A DNA stretch of 38,125 nucleotides, from contig SHZC01000024.1 in assembly GCA_009692505.1 (NCBI GenBank), forward strand, positions 1 to 38,125, given 5' to 3'. Under the pieces are notes generated by a model. It saw only the letters and a program-made list of their open reading frames with translations, had not been told where the DNA came from and made no database searches. Positions 1-7,930 of the stretch are shown here, in pieces; position 1 is the stretch's first letter, and each line of letters begins with the position of its first letter. A program made the position numbers and the translations under genes. The DNA comes from Myxococcales bacterium (lineage in GTDB: Bacteria > Myxococcota_A > Bradymonadia > UBA7976 > UBA1532).

Positions 1-1
1 G

Positions 2-148
2 TTGTCGGCGGGCCGGATCGTCATGGATGGCCCACCCGAGGTCGCGCTCGCGCCCGACGTGCTGCGTGAGGTCTTCGGCCTGGAGTCGGGCCGCGTGCCT
101 CACCCCCGCGCCCACGTCTCCGGCCTCATCCCCTGGCGTGGGGCCTGA
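2..148 (+). CDS. ABC transporter ATP-binding protein, C-terminal fragment (FecCD/BtuD type)
   Basis: This open frame enters from the left edge and stops with TGA at 146-148, so only the last 48 residues are visible. They contain GRIVMDGPPEVALAPDVLRE followed by VFGLE. This is the typical end of the ATPase subunit of siderophore, heme or cobalamin importers, where the 'G.I...G.P.EVL..E.L..VFG' pattern follows the H-loop. The Walker and signature motifs lie outside the window, so the substrate cannot be told. A hairpin directly follows the stop. The fragment is a normal gene cut by the window edge, not a pseudogene as far as can be seen. Confidence 0.72.
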   Translation: MSAGRIVMDGPPEVALAPDVLREVFGLESGRVPHPRAHVSGLIPWRGA

Positions 149-176
149 GCTCAAGCCCCGTCGCCCGCTCTTGAGC
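149..176 (+). terminator. Hairpin directly after the ABC ATPase stop
   Basis: GCTCAAG at 149-155 is exactly complementary to CTTGAGC at 170-176, with a 14-base loop. It begins one base after the TGA. No T-run follows, so it could be a weak terminator or an mRNA 3' end stabiliser. The placement is the main argument. Confidence 0.3.
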
Positions 177-574
177 GCCGCTGCAAGGAGGTCAGGGACA
201 GGAGCACGAGTTTCATCAGGGAAGCCACGAAGCTACGATTGATGTCTTCTCTCAGGCCGGAGGTATCACCTTCAGCTTAGGTCCGCCGCCCTCCGCCCCG
301 ACTGATGCCGTCTCATGTTGCCCACTGGGACGTGCTGGCCAAACTTCGCCAGCGCTTTCATTTTCCCAAATTACGGCGTGTTGGGCCGCATATCCGCAGT
401 ACGGAGTCTTTGGCGCGTAACGCCCGCACTCCACGAGCCCGGCCACTGTCTCGAGCCTCAGCGGGTCGCCGATGAGGACGGTGGGGTCTGCGGCCAAGCC
501 CCGCCACTGCGTTGCGCCCCACGGCTTTTCTTGCGATGTTCCGCCCGTCGGACCGAGCCGATGGAGACCCGCAA
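149..574. other. Longest gene-free stretch (about 425 bp)
   Basis: Apart from the hairpin at 149-176, no gene is convincing here. A minus-strand frame (252-614) is open for 120 codons but overlaps the start of the molybdenum hydroxylase gene and shows no family motif. Positions 355-420 are somewhat richer in A/T than the surroundings (for example TTTCATTTTCCCAAATTACG). That fits a promoter or a decayed gene. The promoter for the downstream hydroxylase operon is expected here, but no clear -35/-10 pair could be picked. Confidence 0.4.
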
Positions 575-2803
575 ATGATCGGTGAAGGGCTCGTTCGGGC
601 CGATGGCCAGGCAAAAGTTACCGGGCGGGCGGTCTACGTTGACGACGTCCGCCCCGAAGGCTGCCTTTACGCGGCGACCGTTCGCTCTCCTTTCGCCCAC
701 GCGCGCATCACGGGCATCCGCCTCGACCCGGACTTCGACTTCAGCGATGTGACCGTCGTGACCGCGGCCGACATTCCCGGTGAGAACGTCGTCGCGCTCA
801 TGACCGATGATCAGCCCGCGCTCGCCGACAAGGTGGTTCGGCACGTCATGGAGCCGGTCGCGCTCGTCGCAGCGCCCACGCGGGAGAAGGCCCTCGCCGC
901 CGTCTCGCACATCCTGGTGGACTACGAGCCGCTGCCCGCCTTGTTCGATCCCGAGCGGTCACGCGGCCACGAGCCGAGCCTCTTTGGATCGGACAACGTC
1001 TACTCGCACATCACGCTCGTACACGGCGATCCCGATGGTGCCTTCGCCTCGGCCGAAGGAAACGCCGACGTTCGCATCATCGAGGGCACCTACCGCGTCG
1101 GCCTTCAGGAGCAGCTCTACATCGAGCCGCAGGGCATGATCGCCACCCACCGAGTCGACGCAGAGGGCGCGCCGGGCTTGACCCTCTTCGGCTCGATGCA
1201 GTGCCCCTTCTATGTCGTCAAGGCGCTCTCGAGGGTGCTGGGGCATAAGCGGTTCAACGTGGTTCAGGCGGTCACGGGCGGCGGCTTCGGCGGCAAGGAG
1301 GAGTACCCCTCGCTGGTGGCCATTCACGCCGCGCTCCTCGCGCTCAAATCAGGGAAATCCGTCAAGCTGATTTACCGTCGCGACGAGGATCTTCGCGCCA
1401 CGACGAAGCGGCACCCCTGCCGTCTGCGGTATCGAACCGTCGTCGAGGTTCGCACCGGTCGGCTGCTCGCCTTCGACGGCCACATGCTCTTTGACGGTGG
1501 GGCCTACAATACGCTGTCGCCGGTCGTAAACAGCCGCGGGGTCATTCACGCGGTCGGCCCCTATCGCTGCGAGAATGTGCGGAGCGAGGCCCTCATGGTG
1601 GCCACCAATACGCCGCCCAACGGCGCGTTCCGGGGCTTCGGCGCGCCGCAGGTCCAGTTCGCCGCCGAGCGACACCTGGACCGGATCGCCCGCGAGCTGG
1701 GCCTCGACCCCTTGGACGTGCGCCGCGTCAACCTCTATCGAGACGGGGACCTGACGCCGACTGGGCAAACCCTGAAGGACATCGGGGCGAAGATCGTGCT
1801 CGAGGCGGCGCTCGAACGCGCGCAACGACCGCTGCCGCCTGGCAATGGCTCCGGGCGTCCCGGCGGGGGCGGGCAAGCCGCGCGTCTCGCGGCTGGGCGA
1901 GGGCTCGCGCTGGCGTGGCACGGCTGCGGATTTACGGGCAACGGCGAGGCGAACCTTCAGGGCAAAGCGGACCTCGCCCTTGAGGGCCGTGACCTGCGCG
2001 TCTACACCTCCAGCACGGACATCGGGCAAGGCACCGAGACCATCTTCCCGCAGATCGTCGCCGCCGCGCTGGGCATCGGCGTGGGCCGCGTCTCCGTTGC
2101 GCCGCCCGACACGGACCTCGTGCCCGACAGCGGCCCCACCGTCGCGAGCCGCACCGCCATGGTCGTCGGTGGTGTCGTGCTTAAGGCCGCGCAAGCACTC
2201 AGGGCCGCGTTGGCCTCGGAGGTCGGCTTCGACGGGGACTTCGACGCCATGCTCGACGCCCGCACCTCCGACGCCGTCCTGCGCGTGCGCGAGCAGTACG
2301 CCGACGACGGCACGCTCGTCTGGGATCCCAAGACCTACCGCGGGGATGCCTACCCGACGTTCGGTTGGTCGTGCGTCATCGTGGATCTTGAGGTCGACCT
2401 CGACACCGGCGAGGTCTTGTACCGACGCTTGGTGCAGGCGACGGACGTGGGCCGCGCGCTCAACCCGGTCCTGGCCTCCGGGCAGCTCGAAGGCGGCGCG
2501 CTTCAGGCGCTGGGATACGCCACCTCCGAGGAGGTCGTGCTCGATGAACGGGGCTGCATGAGAAACGATCGCCTGACGAACTACATCATCCCCACGGCGC
2601 TCGACGCCCCGGAGATGGAGACGGTGCTCATCGAGATCCCGTTCGCCGGGGGCCCCTTCGGAGCGAAGGGCATCGGCGAAATCCCCCACGATGTCCCCCA
2701 CGCCGCCGTCGCACAGGCCATCGAGCGGGCCACCGGGGCCGTGCTTGATCGGCTGCCGATGATGCCCGAGCGCGTGATGGCCGCCCTGGAGCGTCGGCGA
2801 TGA
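575..2803 (+). CDS. Xanthine dehydrogenase-family molybdopterin-binding (large) subunit
   Basis: Catalytic subunit of a molybdenum hydroxylase, which hydroxylates a heterocycle or aldehyde using water and passes electrons to the 2Fe-2S subunit. The N-terminal aldehyde-oxidase 'hammerhead' domain begins with VRADGQAKVTGRAVYVDD. VTGGGFGGKEE (about residue 233), AFRGFG (about 352), the DIGQGTET motif, and GAKGIGE with the catalytic glutamate (about 702) are the molybdopterin-contact and active-site signatures. ATG at 575 is chosen because GGAG lies 8 bases before it and homology starts there; an upstream TTG at 512 would add 21 unlikely residues. The length of 742 residues is usual for the family. 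The stop overlaps the next start by four bases (ATGA). The FRGFG form resembles xanthine dehydrogenases rather than CO dehydrogenases, but the substrate is not determinable. No MoCo-insertion (XdhC-like) gene is adjacent. Confidence 0.93.
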   Translation: MIGEGLVRADGQAKVTGRAVYVDDVRPEGCLYAATVRSPFAHARITGIRLDPDFDFSDVTVVTAADIPGENVVALMTDDQPALADKVVRHVMEPVALVAAPTREKALAAVSHILVDYEPLPALFDPERSRGHEPSLFGSDNVYSHITLVHGDPDGAFASAEGNADVRIIEGTYRVGLQEQLYIEPQGMIATHRVDAEGAPGLTLFGSMQCPFYVVKALSRVLGHKRFNVVQAVTGGGFGGKEEYPSLVAIHAALLALKSGKSVKLIYRRDEDLRATTKRHPCRLRYRTVVEVRTGRLLAFDGHMLFDGGAYNTLSPVVNSRGVIHAVGPYRCENVRSEALMVATNTPPNGAFRGFGAPQVQFAAERHLDRIARELGLDPLDVRRVNLYRDGDLTPTGQTLKDIGAKIVLEAALERAQRPLPPGNGSGRPGGGGQAARLAAGRGLALAWHGCGFTGNGEANLQGKADLALEGRDLRVYTSSTDIGQGTETIFPQIVAAALGIGVGRVSVAPPDTDLVPDSGPTVASRTAMVVGGVVLKAAQALRAALASEVGFDGDFDAMLDARTSDAVLRVREQYADDGTLVWDPKTYRGDAYPTFGWSCVIVDLEVDLDTGEVLYRRLVQATDVGRALNPVLASGQLEGGALQALGYATSEEVVLDERGCMRNDRLTNYIIPTALDAPEMETVLIEIPFAGGPFGAKGIGEIPHDVPHAAVAQAIERATGAVLDRLPMMPERVMAALERRR

Positions 2804-3276
2804 TCCTCCGCTTCCAGGTGAACGCCACCGACGTCGAGCTCGATGTCCTGCCCATGGCCCGTCTGCTCGATGTGCTGCGCGAGGATCTGCGGCTGACGGG
2901 CAGCAAAGAGGGGTGTGGGGAGGGCGAGTGCGGAGCCTGTACCGTGCTCATCGACGGCCGGGCCGTGAACAGCTGCCTCGTGCCGGTGTTTCAGGTGGCC
3001 GGCGCGAAGGTCGAGACGGTTGAGGGGCTCGCCTCTGGCCTGCATGGGCATGAGCGGCTCCACCCGGTTCAGGCGGCCTTCCTTGAGCATGGGGCGGCGC
3101 AGTGCGGCATCTGCACGCCGGGGTTCCTCGTGGCCGCCGCCGAGCTCCTCGCGCACACCCCACACCCGACGCGCCTCGAGGTGCGCGAGGCGCTGGCCGG
3201 GAACCTCTGCCGATGCACCGGCTACCAGAAGATCGTCGACGCCGTCGCGAACGCGCTCGGTCGTCAAGGGAGTTGA
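2800..3276 (+). CDS. Xanthine dehydrogenase-family 2Fe-2S (small) subunit
   Basis: Electron-transfer subunit carrying two [2Fe-2S] clusters between the Mo and FAD subunits. The plant-ferredoxin-like half has Cys39, 44, 47 and 59 (GCGEGECGACTVLIDG). The helical half has CGIC (102, 105) and CRC (137, 139) followed by TGY. All eight ligands are present and the 158-residue length is normal. It starts inside the large-subunit stop (ATGA overlap) and is followed two bases later by the FAD subunit start, so the three are translated together. Confidence 0.95.
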   Translation: MILRFQVNATDVELDVLPMARLLDVLREDLRLTGSKEGCGEGECGACTVLIDGRAVNSCLVPVFQVAGAKVETVEGLASGLHGHERLHPVQAAFLEHGAAQCGICTPGFLVAAAELLAHTPHPTRLEVREALAGNLCRCTGYQKIVDAVANALGRQGS

Positions 3277-3278
3277 CG

Positions 3279-4151
3279 ATGTCGCGCACAGCTCAGCTCA
3301 AGAGCACCGCCGCGGTCCTCGAGCCCCGCACGCTCAATGAGGCCCTCGAAATGCGAGCCCGCGCGCCGGACGCGATGCCGCTCGCCGGGGGGACCGACGT
3401 GATGGTCTCCCTCGAAGCCGGTGTGATTGACCCACCCCGATTCCTCAACCTCTGGCGGCTCGACGCCCTTCGAAAGATCGAGGACACGCCGGCCGGTGGT
3501 GTCCGCATCGGCGCGTTGTGCACCTATACCTCGCTGGGCCGATCAGACCTCGTCCTCCGTCACGCCAGCGTCCTGATCGAGGCCGCGCGCACCGTGGGGG
3601 CTACGCAGATCCAGAACCGGGGCACGCTCGGGGGCAATATCGTCAACGCCAGTCCGGCGGGGGACACGCTCCCGGTCCTGCTCGCGCTCGACGCCGTCTT
3701 CGAGCTTTCGAGTGCTGAGCGGGGGGCTCGACTCGTCGCGGCGGCCGACTTTTTCCTCGGCTATCGGCAGACCGCGCTCTTGCCCGATGAGCTGCTGATC
3801 GCGATTCACCTGCCCGCTCGAAACGCCGACGACCACACGCACTATCGCAAGGTGGGGACACGGCTCGCGCAGGCCATCAGCAAGGTCGTGCTCGGGGCTC
3901 GTCTCCGCGTGGTCGACGGGCAGGTCGTCGAGGCTCGGATCGCCTGGGGCAGCGTCGGCCCGGTGCCCATGCGCAGCCCAAGCGTCGAGGCCGCCCTGCT
4001 CGGCGTCCCGATCGATGTCGACGCCGAGGCCAAGGTCGCGCAAGACATTCGGCCCATCGACGACATCCGAAGCACCGCCGACTACCGGCAACGGGTCGCC
4101 GAGAACGTCCTGCGGTCGTTCCTGCGGTCGGTCGTGCAGACCCGAAGCTGA
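3279..4151 (+). CDS. Xanthine dehydrogenase-family FAD-binding (medium) subunit
   Basis: Binds FAD and delivers electrons from the 2Fe-2S clusters to NAD or another acceptor. LAGGTDVMVSL (N-terminal FAD site) and GTLGGNIVNASPAGD (pyrophosphate contact, TxGGN type) are clear, and a CO-dehydrogenase flavoprotein C-terminal domain follows. ATG at 3279 is two bases past the small-subunit stop, with AAGGGA as ribosome site. The product is 290 residues, normal for the family. It is the last gene of the hydroxylase operon; the convergent sulfatase-like gene ends three bases later. Gene order Mo, FeS, FAD differs from the common FAD-first layouts. Confidence 0.93.
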   Translation: MSRTAQLKSTAAVLEPRTLNEALEMRARAPDAMPLAGGTDVMVSLEAGVIDPPRFLNLWRLDALRKIEDTPAGGVRIGALCTYTSLGRSDLVLRHASVLIEAARTVGATQIQNRGTLGGNIVNASPAGDTLPVLLALDAVFELSSAERGARLVAAADFFLGYRQTALLPDELLIAIHLPARNADDHTHYRKVGTRLAQAISKVVLGARLRVVDGQVVEARIAWGSVGPVPMRSPSVEAALLGVPIDVDAEAKVAQDIRPIDDIRSTADYRQRVAENVLRSFLRSVVQTRS

Positions 4152-4154
4152 GCC

Positions 4155-5978
4155 TCAGTTCGCCGGCAAGGACCCTCGGCTGGAAGCCGCACGCAGGAGG
4201 CAGGTCAGCCGCAAGGCCTCGTCGCTCCGCTCGTCGATGAGGTTGCGCCGCTCGCCCGGATCGACCTCGAGATCGAAGAGAGACTGCGTGCCCGAGGTCT
4301 CCCCCAGCGTGCCCGCGGTCTCGGCCCGCGTGCCCGAGGTCTCGGCCCGCGTGCCCGAGGTCTCATCGACCACGAGCTTCAGGTGTCCGTAAACGAGGCC
4401 GCTGATCTGCCGATGTTGCGTCGAGCTCAGAAGGATCGGCCTGGCGTCCGGCGTGGAGAAGGGCTCATCGTGAGGGCCTCTTAGAGACTGCCCATCGAGG
4501 CCTGAAGGGGTCTCGAGTCCGAAGACGTCGAGGAGCGTCGGGTTGAGGTCGAGCAGCGAGACGGGGCCGGCCAAGGTCGTGCCCCGGGTTCGGGGGACGA
4601 AGATGCGAACCTGAGTCCGGACCTGCTCGTCGTAGAGGCTGCTCGAGTGGTACTCGCCGCCGTGCTCACGGAACTCCTCGCCATGGTCCCCGGCGACGAC
4701 GATCACCGTCTCGTCCCGACGGGCGCCGAGGGCGTCGATGACCCGAGCGAGCTGGATGTCGACCCGTTGGAGCTCGCCCCGATACAAGGCGCGGGAGGGG
4801 TCTTCGGGGGTCAGCTCCCCGAACGGGACATAAGGAGCCCGGGGATCGGTGAAGTGTGCCCAAACGAACGATGGGCGGGCGGCATCGAGTTTGCCGAGAG
4901 CGGCGACGAGGGTCTCCCCCATCGCCTCGCTGTTTGAGCCCGGCGAGCCCTTGTCGCGGCCTCTGTACGGGCTCTCGTCGATGGTCTCGAAGCCGCGAAC
5001 GAGGCCACCTTCGGGCAGAAAGAAGACATCCCCGACGACAGCCACTGTCTGCCAGCCGGCCGTCGCAAAGTGCTGTGCCAGCGTCGTGGACCTGTCGTTC
5101 ATGGGCGCTCGCGGTCGTCCGCCCCAGCGGCTCGACTCGGGTCCGAGCTCGACGAGGCGACCGTCGGCTCCGAGCCCAACGTTCGAGAAGGCGAGTCGAT
5201 GCGGAGCGCGCCCGGTGAAGAGCGAGTAGAGGCTCTCGTTCGTCGCAGGGGTGGCCGCGTAGACCCGAGAGAAGACCGTCGCGCCCTCGAGGCGGGTGAA
5301 GGTCTGGGGCAAGTCCTCGTCGAAGCGGAGCGCGTCGACCGTGAGGAGGAGGAGGTTTCGAGGTCCGAGGGCTGGGCGTCGTGCCGAGAGGACGGGCTCG
5401 GGAAAGGCACAGGTCGGCGCGGGGTCCTGGGGCCAACTGGACGTCGGATCGGGCATGAAGAGCGCGGCGCTGCGCCCCGAGACGTGCAGGTGCTCCAAGG
5501 TCACTTGCCGGAGCGCGAGGCCGTCACCGAGCAGGGGACCGACAATGAGCGGGGTCAAGGCGACAGAGGAGAGCGCGACGAGCGAGAGGGGCTTCTTGAG
5601 CCGGGCGCGCAGGCCCTGGGCTGCGAGGGCGGCGCCCACGAGCGAGACCATGGACAAGGCCAGATGCAGGGGCGGGTACAGCCTCGGCAGCAAGAAGAAG
5701 TCCGCCATCGCCGAGCCTGTGGCCATCGCGAACGCCAGTACCGGTACGACCGGGAAGGCACTGCGCGGCAGCCAACCGAAGAGGAGGCCAGCGCCCGCCC
5801 CGAGCAGCCCGGTCGAGAGGGCCGAGAGCGCGAGCAGGCGAAGCAGCTCGAGGGCTTGGAGGTCGACGGCGGAGAGCACGAAGAGGCAGACGACGTCCAT
5901 GGATCCCAAGAGCGATCCACCGATGGCTCCGGCGGCGGCGGCGGTTAGGGCGCGGTCAGCGGCGCGTTTCGTCGACAT
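4155..5978 (-). CDS. Membrane-anchored sulfatase-superfamily protein (alkaline phosphatase fold)
   Basis: A 607-residue protein with about five hydrophobic segments in residues 11-150, then an extracytoplasmic sulfatase/phosphotransferase domain. LLTVDALRFD (about 211-220) carries the first metal-binding Asp. The nucleophile position aligns with Thr246 in TPATNESLYSLFTG, not the Cys/Ser of formylglycine sulfatases. VVAGDHGEEFREHG (about 428-440) supplies further metal ligands. It may therefore act as a phospho-lipid head-group transferase or a phosphatase-like enzyme rather than a true sulfatase; this is inference. Start ATG 5978 overlaps the end of the FUSC-like gene by 23 bases; an upstream in-frame extension encodes no plausible protein. 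Residues about 538-564 are a tandem ETSGTRA-type repeat that may vary between strains. Confidence 0.85.
   Translation of the reverse strand: MSTKRAADRALTAAAAGAIGGSLLGSMDVVCLFVLSAVDLQALELLRLLALSALSTGLLGAGAGLLFGWLPRSAFPVVPVLAFAMATGSAMADFFLLPRLYPPLHLALSMVSLVGAALAAQGLRARLKKPLSLVALSSVALTPLIVGPLLGDGLALRQVTLEHLHVSGRSAALFMPDPTSSWPQDPAPTCAFPEPVLSARRPALGPRNLLLLTVDALRFDEDLPQTFTRLEGATVFSRVYAATPATNESLYSLFTGRAPHRLAFSNVGLGADGRLVELGPESSRWGGRPRAPMNDRSTTLAQHFATAGWQTVAVVGDVFFLPEGGLVRGFETIDESPYRGRDKGSPGSNSEAMGETLVAALGKLDAARPSFVWAHFTDPRAPYVPFGELTPEDPSRALYRGELQRVDIQLARVIDALGARRDETVIVVAGDHGEEFREHGGEYHSSSLYDEQVRTQVRIFVPRTRGTTLAGPVSLLDLNPTLLDVFGLETPSGLDGQSLRGPHDEPFSTPDARPILLSSTQHRQISGLVYGHLKLVVDETSGTRAETSGTRAETAGTLGETSGTQSLFDLEVDPGERRNLIDERSDEALRLTCLLRAASSRGSLPAN
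4287..4364. repeat. 21-bp tandem repeat, about 3.7 copies
   Basis: Units starting CGTGCCCGAGGTCTC recur at 4287, 4308, 4329 and 4350 with a period of 21 bases. The third and fourth are identical over their shared 15 bases; the second has one A-to-C change. The period is a multiple of three, so copy-number change would keep the sulfatase-like frame open and only lengthen its C-terminal ETSGTRA stretch. Confidence 0.85.
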
Positions 5979-6903
5979 TGGCGTCCACGGCAGGGGTAGG
6001 GCGGGTGGCGGAAGCGACGCCGCTGGCGAGGGCGAGAAGCTCGGAGACGAGCCGCTGCGCTGGCCCCTCCAACATGGGGGGTACGTCGGGCCGCTGGCCT
6101 TCGGGTCGGGCGATCCACGAGAGGAACGGCGCGAGAGCCTCGTCTGAAGTGCTCGTTGCGCGGGCCATATACCCGACCTCGCTGGCGACATGGAGCAGGT
6201 GACGTAGGCGCCCGGCCCGCCACCAGATCCGCTCGATGAGCCGAAGTTTCTCCCAGTTCTGACGCCACCTCAGCTCCTCAAGCGCCAACGAGAGCTCCTC
6301 CTGAAGCTGGGCGATCGCCGCAAAGCCGGACTGGGCGGCCTCTGGGCCTCGGCGTGCGGCCCCGGGAAGGAGCGCGAAGACGCGGGCCTCTACTGCCCGC
6401 AAACGCCGTCCGAAGATCTCCCCATAGGCCATGCCGGAGACGACGACGTTGACGACGAAGCCGCTCACGGCGGCGACGGAGACGGCGAGCAGTCGCAGCT
6501 CAAGCGCGTCCGCGGGCGTCCCGGCCGGGAGGACCTGCACCAGGATGGCCGAGAACGCGGCGACCTGGTGCCCGGTGCCCAGACCGAACGCGAAAGACAG
6601 CCAGATGGACCCGGCCACGGCGATCGGTACGCCGATGAACATCGGTGCCCCGAAGTAGAGCAGGGCGACGCCGACGACGCCGCCGATGATGCTGCCGGAG
6701 AGCTGGGTCGTGGCCCGTCGCAGCCCGATCAGCACCGTCGGGGAGACACAGCAGACGGCGATGAAGGCCGACGAGACGTGATCGGTATTGCCGACGAGCC
6801 GGTCGAGGCTGAGCGCGAGGAGGGTCGCCAGCGCGGCTTTGACGGCGATGAAAGACGAGTTCGCGAGCAGGACGTCCCCCGATACGCCGCGAGAACGGCT
6901 CAG
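5956..6903 (-). CDS. FUSC/aromatic-acid-exporter-like membrane protein, probable CTG start
   Basis: Six hydrophobic segments followed by a charged, probably coiled-coil cytoplasmic tail match the FUSC/ArAE family, thought to export aromatic acids or related compounds. With the first conventional start (GTG 6735) the protein would be 259 residues and would lack its first two membrane helices. Upstream, the same frame reads [20 protein letters not shown] and then a second hydrophobic run ending AVCCVSPTV, exactly the family's N-terminus. No ATG, GTG or TTG occurs in that part. A CTG at 6901-6903 overlaps the transaldolase TGA (CTGA), with AGAAGG seven bases before it, so CTG is proposed as the start (315 residues). 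Its 3' end overlaps the sulfatase-like gene by 23 bases, suggesting one transcript of three genes. Confidence 0.75.
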   Translation of the reverse strand: MSRSRGVSGDVLLANSSFIAVKAALATLLALSLDRLVGNTDHVSSAFIAVCCVSPTVLIGLRRATTQLSGSIIGGVVGVALLYFGAPMFIGVPIAVAGSIWLSFAFGLGTGHQVAAFSAILVQVLPAGTPADALELRLLAVSVAAVSGFVVNVVVSGMAYGEIFGRRLRAVEARVFALLPGAARRGPEAAQSGFAAIAQLQEELSLALEELRWRQNWEKLRLIERIWWRAGRLRHLLHVASEVGYMARATSTSDEALAPFLSWIARPEGQRPDVPPMLEGPAQRLVSELLALASGVASATRPTPAVDANVDETRR

Positions 6904-7544
6904 CGGGGGACCTTCTTCGCGTCTTCGAGGAACCGCGCGAGGCCGAGATCGGTCAGCGGGTGTTTGACGAGCTGGGCGATGACGCTCAACGGCATCGTGC
7001 AGACGTCGGCGCCCATTCGGGCCGCATCGAGGACGTGAAGGGGGTGGCGCACGCTGGCGACGAGCACCTCCGTCTCGTAGTCGTAGGCGTCATAGATCTC
7101 GATGATCTGCCGGACCATCTCCATGCCCTCGTGGGCGATGTCGTCCAGGCGACCGACGAACGGGCTGATGTACGTCGCGCCGGCTTTGGCCGCCAGCAGG
7201 GCCTGCGTCGGCGAGAAGCACAAGGTGACGTTCGTGTCGATGTCGTGCTCGCTGCACCATCGAACGCACTTCAGACCCTCAAGAATGAGCGGGATCTTGA
7301 CGACGATGTTCGGATGAATGGAGGCGAGCTCCTCCGCCTCCCGCCGCATGGTCTCGTAGTCCACTGCGGTGACCTCCGCGGAGATCGGGCCATCCACGAT
7401 GGCGCAAATCTCCTCGAGCACCTGCCGGAACTTCTTGCCGGTCCGGGCCACGAGCGTCGGATTGGTGGTCACGCCGTCAAGGAGGCCGTAGCTTGCGGCC
7501 TCTTTGATCTCATTGATGTCTGCGGTGTCGATGAAGAACTTCAT
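6900..7544 (-). CDS. tal: Transaldolase, small (fructose-6-phosphate aldolase-like) type
   Basis: Moves a dihydroxyacetone unit between sugar phosphates in the pentose phosphate pathway, or acts as a fructose-6-phosphate aldolase; the two activities cannot be separated by sequence reading alone. The 214-residue length and [16 protein letters not shown] start are those of the TalC/MipB/Fsa subgroup. The Schiff-base lysine is Lys83 in [18 protein letters not shown] and the late [12 protein letters not shown] helix are also present. ATG 7544 is chosen because homology begins there. No good ribosome site precedes it, but TACAAG (7552-7557) sits seven bases upstream like a -10 box, so a leaderless transcript is possible. 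It is divergent from the DUF3006 gene and its stop overlaps the next gene's CTG. Confidence 0.95.
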   Translation of the reverse strand: MKFFIDTADINEIKEAASYGLLDGVTTNPTLVARTGKKFRQVLEEICAIVDGPISAEVTAVDYETMRREAEELASIHPNIVVKIPLILEGLKCVRWCSEHDIDTNVTLCFSPTQALLAAKAGATYISPFVGRLDDIAHEGMEMVRQIIEIYDAYDYETEVLVASVRHPLHVLDAARMGADVCTMPLSVIAQLVKHPLTDLGLARFLEDAKKVPR

Positions 7545-7588
7545 GCCGCGGCTTGTAGCACACACCACGCGGAGCCTGCAGGAGTCCC

Positions 7589-7870
7589 ATGCACAAGGAT
7601 AAAGCCGAGACCGTCGAATCGAGCGTGACCGTCGATCGTATCGAGGGGGTTCGGGGCGCCGCGCCGGAGGATCTGCGCGTCATCTTCACCGATGGGAGAA
7701 CCTCGTTTGAGCTGCCGCTGTCGTACTTGCCGGCTGATACGCGGGAGGGCGACGTCTTCCGGCTGTGCCTGACGCGGGATGATGCGGAGCGGGCGAAGCG
7801 AAAATCCGAGCTCGGCGCGCAGCTCAACCGGCTCGCGGACGACGATGACGGCGGAGACTTCTCGCTGTAG
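7589..7870 (+). CDS. DUF3006 family small protein
   Basis: A 93-residue soluble protein beginning MHKDKAE, with the family pattern 'VDRIEG ... [20 protein letters not shown]'. This is a short beta-barrel-like domain of unknown function found in many Gram-positive and deltaproteobacterial genomes, sometimes near secreted nucleases. The start has AGGAG six bases upstream. The acidic tail (DDDDGGDF) is unremarkable. It is monocistronic, divergent from transaldolase (44 bases apart), and ends in a hairpin. Function unknown. Confidence 0.82.
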   Translation: MHKDKAETVESSVTVDRIEGVRGAAPEDLRVIFTDGRTSFELPLSYLPADTREGDVFRLCLTRDDAERAKRKSELGAQLNRLADDDDGGDFSL

Positions 7871-7894
7871 GGGGTTCGCGCGGGACGAGCCCCC
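7870..7894. terminator. Hairpin between convergent DUF3006 and kinase genes
   Basis: GGGGGTTCG (7870-7878) pairs with CGAGCCCCC (7886-7894) through nine pairs including one G-T wobble, with a 7-base loop. It starts at the last base of the DUF3006 stop and lies 37 bases beyond the kinase stop, so it could serve both strands. No T-run is present, as is common in very GC-rich genomes. Confidence 0.45.
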
Positions 7895-7930
7895 TGCGTG
7901 CCAACGCAACGTGAGACAGCGCCCCCCGGC

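Noticed and set aside
1349-2701. Long minus-strand open frame opposite the molybdenum hydroxylase
   Set aside because: The other strand encodes a clear family protein; the antisense frame has no motif and is the usual result of high third-position GC.
3102-3278. Upstream extension of the FAD subunit
   Set aside because: The codons lie inside the 2Fe-2S gene in another frame and are Arg/Pro-rich without homology.
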